DNA from: Phragmites australis
Lineage: Eukaryota > Streptophyta > Magnoliopsida > Poales > Poaceae
Length of the DNA: 64,000 nt
Assembly (NCBI RefSeq): GCF_958298935.1
Contig: NC_084933.1
Span: 27,056,334 to 27,120,333, forward strand
Direction of reading: 5' to 3'
Made by a program: the position numbers and the translations under genes. Of the stretch, positions 1 to 10,736 are shown one piece after another. How positions within the stretch are numbered: the stretch's first letter is position 1; every line of letters starts with the position of its first letter. The notes beneath the pieces are model-generated. The model saw only the letters and a list, made by a program, of their open reading frames with translations, searched no databases and had not been told where the DNA came from.

Positions 1-62
1 CCGACTCTCGGCGCGGTGGCTACTGGCTAGAACGGATCGGAATCTCAACTCCCAGAAATTAA

Positions 63-392
63 TGGGTTGTTTGTTAGTGTTTTCAAACTTTCTGATTGTG
101 TAGTAAAAATAATTTTGTAGTTAAAATAGATTTTATAGTGAAAATGATTCTGTTGGTAAAATTGTTTGATATGTTAGTGATAGAAGCGATCTCTATGATA
201 AAATTATGTTAAAATTAAGGAGAATCAGTTGAAAATCGGTGAAAACTAGATTTTTTGATTTTCACCTTGTAGTATAAAATGTAGGAGTGATTCTTTTTTA
301 TTTTAATGCAGTATCGAATCACCGATAGAGCTTTTAGTAGCACTACCATTGATTTAGGATGAAATCAACTCTAAAACACTACCAAACGCCCC
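63..392. mobile_element. Tourist-like MITE, TSD TAA
   Basis: A 330-bp AT-rich element. Its ends are imperfect inverted repeats: the left starts TGGGTTGTTTGTTAGTG and the right, read on the other strand, starts GGGGCGTTTGGTAGTG. TAA lies directly before (60-62) and after (393-395), as expected for PIF/Tourist elements. It has no coding capacity. Family assignment rests on TIR shape and the 3-bp TSD only. Confidence 0.65.
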
Positions 393-1060
393 TAACTTCT
401 CTCCTACGATTATTGATCGCAATATGGTCAGGGTGCCGGCAGCGTCGCGAATTTTGCACAGCACAGGACGAATAAAGAGACTGTAGGACATACGAAACGT
501 TCGCGTGTGAGTCGCTCAACTTTGCAAGAAAAGAAACAAAAAAGCAAGTATGTGAAGTGGTGCGATTTCCTTATCCGTATGGTTCCCATTGCTTGCCGAC
601 GTACGTGTATATGTTCCGTGCTGTGGTTCTTTCGATGGAATTTCTCGCGCATCTGTGATTCTGTTCAACCACTGAAAAAAGTTGGGAAAGGTGACGGCTG
701 CCCAATGGAGCCCATAAGTCGTGCCGTGCAGGGACGTGCCACGCACAACTCAGCGAGGAAGCGCCCCTTTCCTTGAAACTATTGTAGTGTAGATGATACC
801 TCCAGCGCGATGCATGGTGCGGAGCTTCCGGAGCGAGATAGGATCAGCATCGGTCACGCAACTTGTCACCTGTGCCAGCCGTGAACGTACTTTCGTCTAC
901 GCTTTGAATCGCACCACATGAAGAAAAAGACCTGCCGAGACTTTGGACGGTCGTCCGCGATCGCCGACGAGCTGCGCACGTCAAGAGGTGCCCGCACCGT
1001 CCATGGCCCGACACATCCAAATTTTAATCTGGCCGTGTGAGTTTGTGGGAGGATGCTGCA
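393..1060. other. Spacer without recognised gene
   Basis: The short open frames here (up to 89 codons) are unsupported by splice-compatible neighbours or familiar domains. The stretch around 780-1020 is moderately GC-rich and could be decayed genic sequence, but I recognise nothing in it. Confidence 0.4.
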
Positions 1061-1069
1061 CGATTTTGC

Positions 1070-1420
1070 TATAACTAGTTAAATATCTGTTACAATAAAA
1101 ACATAAATATTAGATGCGATAATACTAAGTATAAATTTAAAGGGTAAAGATGTAGATATTGCAGAATGAATATTTCTGGAGTGATATTGTAGTTTGATTT
1201 TAGATAGGATTAAAAAATAAAAAATTATCTGCTATTTTTTCTCTTTATTTATTTTATCCGTAGCAAATAACGAGGTAGTGAGATTGGAGGACGATGATAT
1301 ATAATAAAAATAGGTAAATTATTCGGATTTTATAATTTTTTATTAAATAAAAGGAGTGTAAAGAAAAGAAACAATGTGAGAACTAACTCGTGATTTATGA
1401 AGTTGAGATATTTTTTTATT
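1070..1420 (+). repeat. Dispersed AT-rich repeat, copy 1
   Basis: It shares a stretch around TAGTTTGATTTTAGATAGG (about 1190-1210) with the reverse complement of 13110-13370, followed by similar but gapped sequence. Two diverged copies in opposite orientation about 12 kb apart suggest a MITE-like or other short interspersed family. Ends are not resolved. Confidence 0.45.
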
Positions 1421-1581
1421 TGCCCACGATTAAGAAACCCCATGTCGCAAAAAAAGAAAAAAGATTAACAAACCGCCGAACGGCACAGCCTACGGAAGCT
1501 ATTACGAGTTGGGCCTCCACGGTCTACCAAATCAGATCTGAACTTTTATAGCCCAATCTCTGTTCTCACGGAGGCCTTAGC

Positions 1582-1645
1582 CCGTGGATTTGTTCCCGCT
1601 GGCCGCAGCGGGCAGTGCAGCACGCATTTGATCTCGAAATGGGTG
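1582..1645 (+). repeat. 64-bp direct repeat, left copy
   Basis: Identical to 2274-2337 except for one base (c at 1595, a at 2287). The two copies flank the TIR element at 1646-2273 exactly. The repeat contains a short palindrome, CCCGCTGGCCGCAGCGGG. Confidence 0.9.
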
Positions 1646-2273
1646 GAGCTTTTTTTATTTTTTTATTTTTTATTAAAAATTTAAATAAATAGATTTTTTT
1701 TTAAAAAATTATAAAACTAGACACCAACCGCTCTCTCATGGGGCGGTTAGACCCTTACCAGTCCCACAGACTCTTACCGCCCTTTAATTGGACGGGTAGG
1801 CTTTACGGTAAGCGCAGTACATGAATAGTAACCGCTGTGAATCGCTGTGAACAGTACCACAAAGTTAAATTTCCCTCTGCTTTCTCTATTCAAAATAGTG
1901 ATGTTCTGTTGCTTCAAAAATCATAAAATTTTTTGTGCGTATTATATAATCCATGTACAACCCATTTTAATTAAATTCATCAAAAATCTTGTGTAGAATT
2001 TAAACTAAAATTCTTAAAAATAACTACTTTTATAACTTTTAGCAATTATTAGGATCTCAAATAAATTTTTTAAAAACTAGTAAAATTCACTAATATTCTT
2101 TTTATGTGATGTGATAAGAGAAATATGCACTGTAAGTTTACATGTCTAATGAAAGGGTGGTGGTTTGTGAGACTGCTTACGGTAGAAGACGGTAGGCGTC
2201 TAGCTTTGTAATTTTTTCACGAGAAATCTATTTATTTAAATTTTTAATCGAAAAAATATAAAAATAAAAAACT
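1646..2273. mobile_element. Non-autonomous TIR element with about 80-bp inverted ends
   Basis: The left end (GAGCTTTTTTTATTT...) and the reverse complement of the right end (GAGTTTTTTATTTTT...) pair over about 80 bp, including a shared core ATTAAAAATTTAAATAAATAG and a final CTAGAC(A/G)CC. There is no coding sequence inside the 628 bp. Long AT-rich TIRs would fit a Mutator-like or foldback element, but the flanking duplication is 64 bp, not the 9 bp of MULEs, so the superfamily is open. Confidence 0.7.
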
Positions 2274-2337
2274 CCGTGGATTTGTTACCGCTGGCCGCAG
2301 CGGGCAGTGCAGCACGCATTTGATCTCGAAATGGGTG
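2274..2337 (+). repeat. 64-bp direct repeat, right copy
   Basis: Second copy of the sequence at 1582-1645, one mismatch in 64. It lies about 180 bp upstream of the RPL12 TATA box, so the insertion separated the proximal promoter from whatever lay upstream. Confidence 0.9.
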
Positions 2338-2428
2338 CCCGCTTTCCACCGCATGGGCCGTGGAGCTTCTGCTCGACTGCTCAGAACCCCGAACGGGCTT
2401 TTCGTGGACTTCTTAGTTGCATCCTTTA

Positions 2429-2488
2429 AGCCCAAACAATTGCTGAACTGGGTTTTTAATGGGCTGCCCAAGTGGTCCATAAGGCCCA
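2429..2488 (+). promoter_or_regulatory. Site II (TGGGCY) motifs of the RPL12 promoter
   Basis: AGCCCA at 2429-2434 (TGGGCT on the other strand), TGGGCT at 2460-2465 and GGCCCA at 2483-2488 cluster 30-90 bp upstream of the TATA box. Site II elements bound by TCP factors, paired with a telo-box, are the standard promoter signature of plant ribosomal-protein genes. The sites are seen; their use is inferred. Confidence 0.7.
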
Positions 2489-2516
2489 CACTCACCGCGA
2501 AATACTACCAAGCCGC

Positions 2517-2553
2517 TATATAAGTGCACGAAACTCTTCCGACCGAAACCCTA
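2517..2553 (+). promoter_or_regulatory. TATA box and telo-box of RPL12
   Basis: TATATAAG lies at about 2517-2524 and the telo-box AAACCCTA at 2546-2553, roughly 30 bp downstream, so transcription probably starts close to the telo-box. That leaves a 5' UTR of about 80 nt before the ATG at 2630. Confidence 0.75.
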
Positions 2554-2629
2554 CGCCGCCGCCCGCCCTCACCTTCCCAAATCCTCCCCACCCGGCGCCG
2601 CCGCCGCCCGTGCTCCAGCATCACCAGCC

Positions 2630-3130
2630 ATGCCTCCCAAGTTGGACCCGTCGCAGGTGGTGGAGGTTTTCGTCCGCGTGACGGGCGGTGAGGTCGGCGC
2701 GGCGTCGTCGTTGGCCCCCAAGATTGGCCCGCTCGGTCTCTCCCCGAAGAAGATCGGTGAGGACATCGCCAAGGAGACGGCCAAGGATTGGAAGGGCCTT
2801 CGCGTCACCGTTAAGCTCACCGTCCAGAACCGTCAGGCCAAGGTCTCCGTCGTGCCCTCAGCCGCGGCGCTCGTCATCAAGGCGCTCAAGGAGCCCGAGA
2901 GGGACCGGAAGAAGGTGAAGAACATAAAGCACAGCGGCAACATCAGCCTCGACGACGTCATCGAGATCGCCAAGACCATGAAGCCCAGGTCCATGGCTAA
3001 GGACATGTCCGGCACCGTCAAGGAGATCCTCGGGACCTGTGTCAGCGTCGGGTGTACAGTCGACGGCAAGGACCCGAAGGACCTGCAGCAGGAGATCGAC
3101 GATGGCGAGGTCGAGATAACCTCCGCGTAA
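2630..3130 (+). CDS. RPL12: 60S ribosomal protein L12 (uL11 family)
   Basis: An intronless 166-residue protein, the normal length for eukaryotic L12/uL11. This protein sits at the base of the P-stalk and contacts the GTPase-centre rRNA in cytosolic ribosomes. The N-terminal domain (about residues 10-75) carries the conserved run [20 protein letters not shown]. The C-terminal rRNA-binding domain (about 80-150) carries the [13 protein letters not shown] stretch. The ATG at 2630 follows a compact TATA/telo-box promoter and starts the family's usual [11 protein letters not shown]-terminus. Codon use is strongly GC-rich at third positions, as is common for highly expressed grass genes. Nothing looks disrupted. 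It is transcribed towards LFY, tail to tail. Confidence 0.95.
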   Translation: MPPKLDPSQVVEVFVRVTGGEVGAASSLAPKIGPLGLSPKKIGEDIAKETAKDWKGLRVTVKLTVQNRQAKVSVVPSAAALVIKALKEPERDRKKVKNIKHSGNISLDDVIEIAKTMKPRSMAKDMSGTVKEILGTCVSVGCTVDGKDPKDLQQEIDDGEVEITSA

Positions 3131-3132
3131 AG

Positions 3133-4017
3133 GTGAAATAACCTCATCACTTCCTACTGTGCTCTTAATTGCATTGCTCTAGGGATTACTGATAATTAGA
3201 TGAGACCAGCTTTTAGTGTTATTTTTACCTTGTTCATATTTGGTTCTAGTGTTAGTTTCAGTGCGCTGTATGCAAAATCAAATGCGATTTGTTTGTTTGA
3301 TCATTACCCTTTAGGATTGTGCTGTGAACTTGTGATTGTTCTGTATGACAAAGATAGAAGGCTTGCTATGTTACATTGATTCGTCGGGTGATAAATATTT
3401 ATGTCTCGACTTGTGGACTTAAGTTTGTTCTTGTTGAATCAAGTGGTGAGTCCAACCATACTTCTTGTTTCGGGGGTCTAGATGGTCATTCTAGTTCTTA
3501 AATTCTGTAATCATTATGATTAATATTTTTATTGGTACCATGCTATGATTGAACATTTGATTAGTTGGATAGTAAAATTAATGGTTTTGTGCATGTACGT
3601 ACATGATGAATTGACATTGTAATACATTCACATCCACTATTCACCTTGCTTTATTTTCATCATTGCGAGGATATTCGATTCTAGTGCCCAATTTCATTGT
3701 TTCCTCTTCAAATATTTGTTTGCTTCTAGGCATGGTGTGAATTATGTCCTGGAATGTTTGAATTTGTTTCAATGCCTTCTGTTCAGTAGTAACTTATTCA
3801 GATTACCGGAGGCATTTGTAGCGTGTTGGTAGGCATATGTCGAATGAAGGATGTTATTTGATAGTTCTAGTATAGCCATATTACATTTATTCTATTGGAA
3901 TGATAATTATGTTTGATGAATGTTGTGTGCATCTAGTGCTTACTTTTGTGCATGAACTATGAACAAATGCTTTACGCAATTCACATATATGGCTGCCTTC
4001 ATTTCTTCTCTATGCAG
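3133..4017 (+). other. Possible 3'-UTR intron of RPL12
   Basis: Three bases after the stop codon there is a donor-like AAAG/GTGAAA, and CTATGCAG at 4010-4017 is a good acceptor. Between them the DNA is T-rich and without open frames, as plant introns are. The sequence after 4018 is transcript-like and could be the remaining 3' UTR. This is inference; a cDNA would decide it. Confidence 0.4.
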
Positions 4018-4875
4018 GGTAGACATCTAAGGAAATTATCATCCGAGGCTACTGAAGTGTTGTTCCGAATGCTGTTTATGTACCTCACCAAACATTGTGA
4101 TTCCCACCTATTTTTGTATTTCTTTAGTAGTGTTATCTTGTGAGAACTCAATGTTACTACCGCATCTAGGTTTCATTTGGAATTGAAATGGAGTTTTGAG
4201 TACTTGCACAACTTAATCTATTCCTCCTGTCTGCTGGGAAGTTTCATCTTACATTTTGTTCCCTGAATGCGTTTGGTTTTGTCATTGCTATTATAGTTGT
4301 TGCGATCATCACTCTTCAGGACCTCCGCTGTTCAAATTTATACTCTTATTAGTGTGCTTGCTAGTTCTCATTTATTCATCTGTATTCCTCCTGTGCAGAA
4401 ATCGTTCCTTGTTCCACTCTTTTTAAGTGCCAGATTCAGTCTAGTCTATGTAAGGATCTATCATGTTTTTTTTCCCTTTGCCACTGCATTTTGTTTCAGA
4501 AATTCCTTCCATCTGAATAGATGCGCCGTTCCAACATGCCAGAATGGATCACATGGTTTTGGACATCACAAAAGAACAACTATGAAAACATAATTAGGAT
4601 ATCACGAGAGAACTTGTAGTACAACTTCGACACGGCCGAACTAACAAACGGGCCATCCAAATTCCAATCATGCGCACAACACTTCCGGCCTGCTCGGCCC
4701 AACAAGTTTTCCCTCTAAGTCCACCCCTCACTAATTTCTACCAAGTGACAACATCAGAGAAGGCACTCTTCGATTTTCGATGAGACCATCAAACTGCCTA
4801 GGGAAGCATTGCCGAGCAGCGCGAACACACACGACGGTGCAGCCTAACATTCCGCACGCGCCGCAGGCGGCGTGG
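4018..4875. other. Intergenic stretch between RPL12 and LFY
   Basis: T-rich up to about 4600, then more balanced. It probably holds the 3' ends of both convergent genes. No other feature is recognised. Confidence 0.4.
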
Positions 4876-7097
4876 CTAGTACATTGGGGGCGGCGGGAGC
4901 CCCGCGGCGGCGTGGCTGCCGCGCGCCTGGTGGCAGAGCTGGCGGAGCCTGGTGGGCACGTACCAGATGGCGAGGCGCGGGTGCGCGGCGAAGACGGCGT
5001 CGATGTCGAACCCGTGGCGCGCGGCGATCTCCACGAGCGGGGCGTAGCACGCCTGCCGCCAGGCGCCGACGTTCTCGCCCCGGGCCTTGTACGCCCGGCG
5101 CAGCGCGTTGGAGGCCTCCTCGTCCAGGCAGTGCAGCGCGTAGCAGTGCACGTAGTGCCGCATCTTGGGCTTATTGATGTAGCTCGCCCCGCACTTCTTC
5201 GCGTACCGGAACACCTGGTTCGTCACCTGCACCACAGAATTCCACAGCGTTTCGTCACATTTCTCTGGCCGTCCGTGCTGCTCATCAGCCCATGTCATGT
5301 CTCGCAACTCGCAGCTCACGGATCGAACAAGCTCGCGACTGGGCGCGGAGGCAGGAGCGCATCGATGCGTCCGTCCAGTCAGGATGCTATCATATCCAAT
5401 CACCCTGGAATCCGGCCAGGCCGAGTGCATTCATTTCACTGCACCGTCTCCGACCACGCACGCCGCTTAGCCACAGTGGCAGGCGGAGCTCACATGGCTC
5501 GTACATGGTGGAACTCGTGGCATGCCTATCTGATGCTAGGGCCGGACAAGACAGCACAAGGAGCGCAGGCTTTGACAGCCTACCGATAACTGACACGTCC
5601 GCGCTCTTTTTCCAGGTTTGTACTTGTGCGGTGACGTGCGTGTCCGTTTCCAGCACATACCACATCCAGTACGTACTTAGTACCGCTACTGAATTATGCA
5701 GGAAAAAGATTTACCACTCCAAAGGTGGCAACTACCATGTCCTCTTTGGTTATACTGTATCACACTTGAGAGTAAAGTAGAACGCCTTGTAACATATTTT
5801 TGAGCTTTGTGTGGATGTAAGTTCGGTCTAGAGCGTAACACATTTTTTGTCGATGACATTGGAAGTTAAGTGTAACAACTCTGCTAAATTGAAGGTTATA
5901 GCACCAATGAAATGCCAGTGATCTACACGTTTTTTTGTCAATTATAACATTCTTTTTATCATACGGTTTCATCAGGCTGGAACGAAATCTAGGGCACTAG
6001 CCATTGATCTCCCGGCAATCTACACAAGCTAGGGTTCAGTAGCTACGTCGAACTGACACACATATCCTAACTTCAGATTTTCGGAAAGGCATACGGAATT
6101 ATGGATGCATGCTGCATGCTTATGCAATAACATGTCAGCGTAATACTGGTAAACTACGTGTACCTTGGTTGGGGACTTGTGGCCGCCCATCTTGGCAATG
6201 GCCTGCACTTGCATCAGGAAGACGCGGCACTGCTCGTACAGATGGAACAGGTAGTCCAGCCCGTTCTTCTTGGCCCTCGCCACCTCGCCGGGCTCCGTCA
6301 CCACGAACGGGTGCTCCCGCTGCCTCTCCCCACAGCCGCCCGCAGACGACTCCGTCGACTCCGACCCGCCGCCGCCGTCCTCGTCGCCTTCATTCTCGTC
6401 CTCCAGCACGTCCAGCGGCCTCGACTCCTTCTTCCTCCTCGCCTTCTTGCCCTTCCTCGTCGGTGCTCCTTTCTTCGCCTGCTTCTTGCCGGCCAGCGTC
6501 CTCCTGTCGGCCTCGTCGTCGGCCATTCCGGCGCTGGCCGCCGCGTCCCGCTCGTCGGACAACACTGCTTGTAATGCATGAATGCATAAGCCTAACCGGC
6601 CGGCATCGCAGACGAGCACACAATTCAAGAACGACGCATGCACACTGTTCGCATGCATGCATGACCACATCACAAGCAAAGCGCAGAAGACGTGTATACA
6701 TACCTTCTTGAGAGGCGGCGTCCAGAGTGCTCCCGGTCTGGAAGCGGCCCCCAAGGGCCATGACACGGCCGCGCTCGGCGCGCAGCGCCGCGCGGAGTCC
6801 GAACCGCTCGCCGAGGAGCACGTCCCAGCGGAACAGCCCCGCGAGCGCGGCCATCATATCGTCGAGCTCGCGGTCCGTCATGCCCAGGAGCGTGCTCGCC
6901 GTGAACCCGAGCTCCGAGATCCGCGCCACCGTCGACGGGCGCACGCCGTACCCGGCCACCAGGTCCTCCAGCTCCCTCGGCGCGTTCGCCGGCGGCGGAG
7001 GCGGCAACGGCGGCGGAGGAGGAGGCGCGGCGTGCGCCGGCGGTCCGAGGTCCCACCGGAACGGATGCGCCGCCGAGAAGGCGTCGTTGGGATCCAT
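4876..7097 (-). CDS. LFY: FLORICAULA/LEAFY transcription factor (RFL/APO2/ZFL-type)
   Basis: Exons on the minus strand are 7097-6704, 6564-6164 and 5226-4876, all with GT-AG junctions and consistent phase, giving 381 residues, close to grass LFY proteins. LFY is a plant-specific master regulator of floral and inflorescence meristem identity and acts in the nucleus. A proline-rich N-terminus (about residues 24-37) precedes the SAM oligomerisation domain (about 41-118, with [19 protein letters not shown]). A basic then acidic linker spans 155-210. The helix-turn-helix DNA-binding domain runs from about 216 to 370 ([40 protein letters not shown]). The intron positions match those I know for LFY genes, and no lesion is seen. 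The ATG at 7097 begins [13 protein letters not shown], the grass N-terminus. Rice RFL/APO2 lies near EAT1, as here. Confidence 0.95.
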
Positions 7098-7152
7098 GCG
7101 TGCTTAGCTGAGGCTTCCACTTCTGTTTCGTGTGCCTCGGCTCGCTGCGCGT

Positions 7153-7185
7153 GGGGGGGGGGGGGGGGCGATCGTTATATAGCGG
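7153..7185 (-). promoter_or_regulatory. LFY core promoter: TATA box next to a G16/C16 run
   Basis: On the minus strand CTATATAACG lies at about 7174-7183, some 80 bp before the ATG. Just downstream is a pure 16-base run (G on plus, C on minus) at 7153-7168. The expected start site, 25-35 bp after the TATA, falls in or next to the run, so the LFY transcript may start with a C tract or immediately after one. The 5' UTR would be about 50 nt. Confidence 0.6.
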
Positions 7186-7399
7186 CCACTGTTGCATGCG
7201 TCGCCTACGGGTCTCCGGCCGCATCCACACCGGTTGACTTGACAAATCCTCACTCGTTTCCTTTGGACGCACTGTATCTGCGTGCATTTATGCTGCCTTG
7301 TTTGTCGAATCCGCCGAGCGAGCGAGCGTGCCACGACGTGAAAACGACTGGTCCTGTAGAAAGTTGTGTCTCCGTCGCGATTTGATAGTCTAGATTCTA

Positions 7400-9738
7400 C
7401 GCCCCTATTACGTGCTGGTACATAAAAAGGAGACACGGTGAGCCTATAATAATACACCCGCGCATTGTGTAGTCCTGTCGCAGCGTACGTACGTGCATGA
7501 GTCACAGTGCACGTCTCGAATTCTTTCATTTTTTCGTCTCTCTGAACCGGCGAGAAGTAGCCAGTACTGCTCTTCTTAGAGCACTTCTTTTGAATGAACT
7601 CCTGTTAGAACTTAGATCACTTGCCATTTTCTTTAAAGAGTCTAGCTACATTTTTTCTCGTAACTACAGGAAAGAGGAGCAAAAATATAGTGAAAACAGT
7701 GCATTGGATCAATCATTATTTGATAGGTGAAAATACGTGATGGCCCCTAGGGAATCCACATGCACGCGCAAGTGCAAGCACTCTAAACCGACGCAGGTGC
7801 TCGCCAGGCTTTTCTGGCTCCTGACCTCCCTGAGCACGAACATGCAAGTGCTTTGTCTGACAACTGATCCCTGGCGAGTAGTACTCCATCCCACTACATA
7901 TGATGCCAGGAGCCTGGGCTCCTACTCTAACTTTGATCACCTGCTCCGAATAACGCGTGCACAGTCTCTTGACAGTCACTCACACAATACGAGTGCGTGA
8001 ACATGTTTGTCTCGTTGCGATGCTCGCCATGCAGCTCACGGACGCCGTATCAGAGAGCCAGCATGTCTATCTGCTCCACCATGCATATGGACATCTACAC
8101 GCCTCTCAAAGCACACACCGGCCGGGCGCGTACTCACAGGGCACTTGATGACTGACATGAAAACGGACAGGAACTAGGGAAACCTTAATCGTTTTCATTT
8201 TCATATATATTAAAAACGAGAAACCATGAAACGGTACGAATTCGAAAATGACAGGATATTGAGAATGAACCAATTTAAATAGAAATGTGTCGGTTGTTGA
8301 TGAAGGAATATATGTCATTCATGAATAAGGTGTAGCAAGAGCCAATCTATAAAAATGACTCAAGTTTGAGGAGAAGTAGAGAGAAACATAACACTATAAA
8401 TAATTTGCTAAGCTAAGGTCCTTTTTTACCATGTATCCAAGGTCTATATTTATAGTACCTTATATTGGGTAAGTGTACATGCATACCCTCTAAAATACAA
8501 GTTATTACTATACAACCGGGATCTAGAGCTAGTTTAGTAAAACATTACTCAGGTCTAGGTAATTCTTTACTTACTCTAATGAAATCATCTAATCATGGCA
8601 CTACAGTGACGGCAGGTGGCTGCCGTGTGCACAGGGTGTCCACCCTGCATAGGGTGTCAGACCGGCTGTCGATTAGACTAACATTAAACGCTGATAACTT
8701 CGTGGTAGGTGGATAATGACTGATGGACCCCTTCTTGCTGATCTCTTTGTGGGGTTCAACCGCCTCACCAAAGCCTTCAGAGTTAGTGCCCTCCGTGGGT
8801 CTCCAACCCTCCGAAGGCTTGGGGCTCCGGAGCCTAGCGGCCTTCGGATCCAGGCAGGCGGAGCCTAGGCGCGTCGGGAGTCCCCGATGACAACCTGACA
8901 CCAGTATCGATCGGAAACCGATAATTTAAACCAGGAACACTAACCCGTGAAACCATGATTTCAAGTATCAATGCACAAGCATCAACGCGACATATAATTA
9001 ATTCATATCAATAAAAGTAATTCATACTATACAAAGATATACCACATAATGACATAATTCTTAACTAAAAAACATACATCATGTCGTAACTCAAATACTC
9101 GACACAGCACATAGTCACATATAGACTAAGGTTGGAGGCGACACAAGCGTAGCTTGGAGGACATCGGTAGATCAGTAGCCGACTGAGACTCGGCCATTGG
9201 GGTATGGGTGGAGTTCGAGATAGGGTGATGTTTTGGCTGACCAACTGGGTTTGGCTTGTGGGCTATATTGTGATATGTGAAATTTGGTCTCAAATAAAAA
9301 AAGGAATTTCTTGATTAAAAATGAGATACCAACAATACGGTCAGGAAAACAACAAATCGTTTTTGTGCTATTTCCGCTTAAGTCCTAAAAATTTAAAAAC
9401 GTCACAAAAATATAGAAAACGGAAAAACTTGATTCTAGTGTAAAATAATTAATATGCAGAATCCGGAGATTCGTGCCAGAATGTTCACTTTGCATTTTAA
9501 AGAAAAGGTAAAAAAAACATATTTATTTTAAATCAGACAAGGAAATGCACGGGAGTACTAATATTTACCATACGCCCGGATACAATATGGTAATCTTCGT
9601 CGATTACCAAAAACAAACTATTTATGGATATTATCAGTAAGTATATCCATATCTAGTATAACATCTTTTTTGCTCCACAAGGATTAAGATAAAATACCAT
9701 CAGTTTTCATCCTTATGACTGACGGCACTACTGCCCCT
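7400..9738. other. Gene-free spacer with LTR-like scraps
   Basis: This stretch includes the distal LFY promoter. Around 8600-8900 a GC-rich segment (GGGGCTCCGGAGCCTAGCGG) resembles grass LTR sequence but has no recognisable ends. No open frame here has domain support. Confidence 0.4.
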
Positions 9739-9741
9739 TGT

Positions 9742-10733
9742 CACTACTACAAAATAAGCCATAAGTAGCGCCATATCAGTGCCACTTTCAGCCACAAACC
9801 AGCACTGATAGTACGTGTTTCAGTGCCGGTTCTATCTACAACTAGCATTGATAAGGATCGGGCCCAAAATATTTATGGACAGTAGTTTTGGCTCGTTCGG
9901 CTCGAGTCCATCGCACTTGCGCACCTCTCATCGATCCCCTCACTCTCTCTATCTTATATCTTCCTCCTCTCCTCCATCTCTCTCTCGGTTTTAGTGCAGT
10001 CTTATCTCTTTTGGCTCGAAGAGCCCCGAGCCGCCTAGCTCACAGAGATGGAGAGAGGGGCGGTGGAGGCGAGAGAGGAATCGGGGAGAGAGGGGGCTGA
10101 AGGGCCCTGGGTTGCCTGGCTCACGGAGATGGAGAGAGGGGCAAAGGAGGCGAGAGAGGAGTTGGGAAGAGAGACCGACCGGAGGGCCCTAGGCCGCTTG
10201 GCTCACGGAGATGGAGAGAGGGGCGGAGGAGGCGAGAGAGGAGCCGGGGAGAGAGACCGGCCGGAGGGGGACGGGCTGAGCTTGTCGGTGGCACGGGGCT
10301 GAGCGGCTACACGCGGCCGAGCAGCGGCGTCACATGTTCATGACTGAGCATGGCCAAGCGGGAGTAGGAGCGACGCCGACTATGGCCACCAAGGGCTTCA
10401 GTGGTTTCTTTGGCGGTGGCCTTCGTGCCCCACGGTTTCTGCGACGGCGATCATGCCCTGCGTTTTGTGCATGACAGAGTAAGGATCCGCGGTGGCGACA
10501 TCCTCGGCGATAATGAGCTCGTCATGTGGGGCCAGCAGCAGTATCTGTTCAATGCATCGAGCCGGCTCGTATGCCTGACCTTTTTTTCTTTTTTTTGGAA
10601 AACCTTATCAGTGTCGATTCCAAAACCGGCACTGATGTTTTCTGACCATTAGTGCCACTTATAGAGTGCCAGTTTCAAAACCGACACTGATGAGGTTTTA
10701 AAATCGGTACTGATGAGATGTTTTGATGTAGCG
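9742..10733. mobile_element. Non-autonomous CACTA (En/Spm) element, TSD TGT
   Basis: The left end is CACTACTACAAAA. The right end, read on the other strand, is CGCTACATCAAAA, matching 10 of 13 bases. TGT flanks both sides (9739-9741 and 10734-10736), the 3-bp TSD of CACTA elements. Short subterminal motifs such as CAGTGCCGGTT and AACCGGCACTGAT recur in both orientations near each end, another CACTA hallmark. The GC-rich centre (9960-10560) has no transposase, so the element must depend on one supplied in trans. Its centre repeats a GAGATGGAGAGAGGGGC unit about three times (10046-10220). Confidence 0.85.
10046..10270 (+). repeat. Degenerate tandem repeat inside the CACTA element
   Basis: Three imperfect copies of a unit of about 80 bp, each containing GAGATGGAGAGAGGGGC followed by a purine-rich stretch, start near 10046, 10127 and 10208. 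They encode only low-complexity Arg/Glu/Gly-rich open frames, which I do not call as genes. Confidence 0.7.
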
Positions 10734-10736
10734 TGT

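Noticed and set aside
4780..5780. Long plus-strand open frames (up to 269 codons) over 4780-5780
   Set aside because: They are antisense shadows of LFY exon 3 and its flank, produced by high GC content; the minus strand codes for the conserved DNA-binding domain.
6109..7385. Several 100-270-codon frames on both strands over the LFY exons
   Set aside because: Out-of-frame readings of GC-rich LFY exons 1 and 2, low-complexity Arg/Pro/Ala protein, no family match.
10048..10302. 84-codon Glu/Arg/Gly-rich frame inside the CACTA element
   Set aside because: It simply reads through the purine-rich tandem repeat; no domain.
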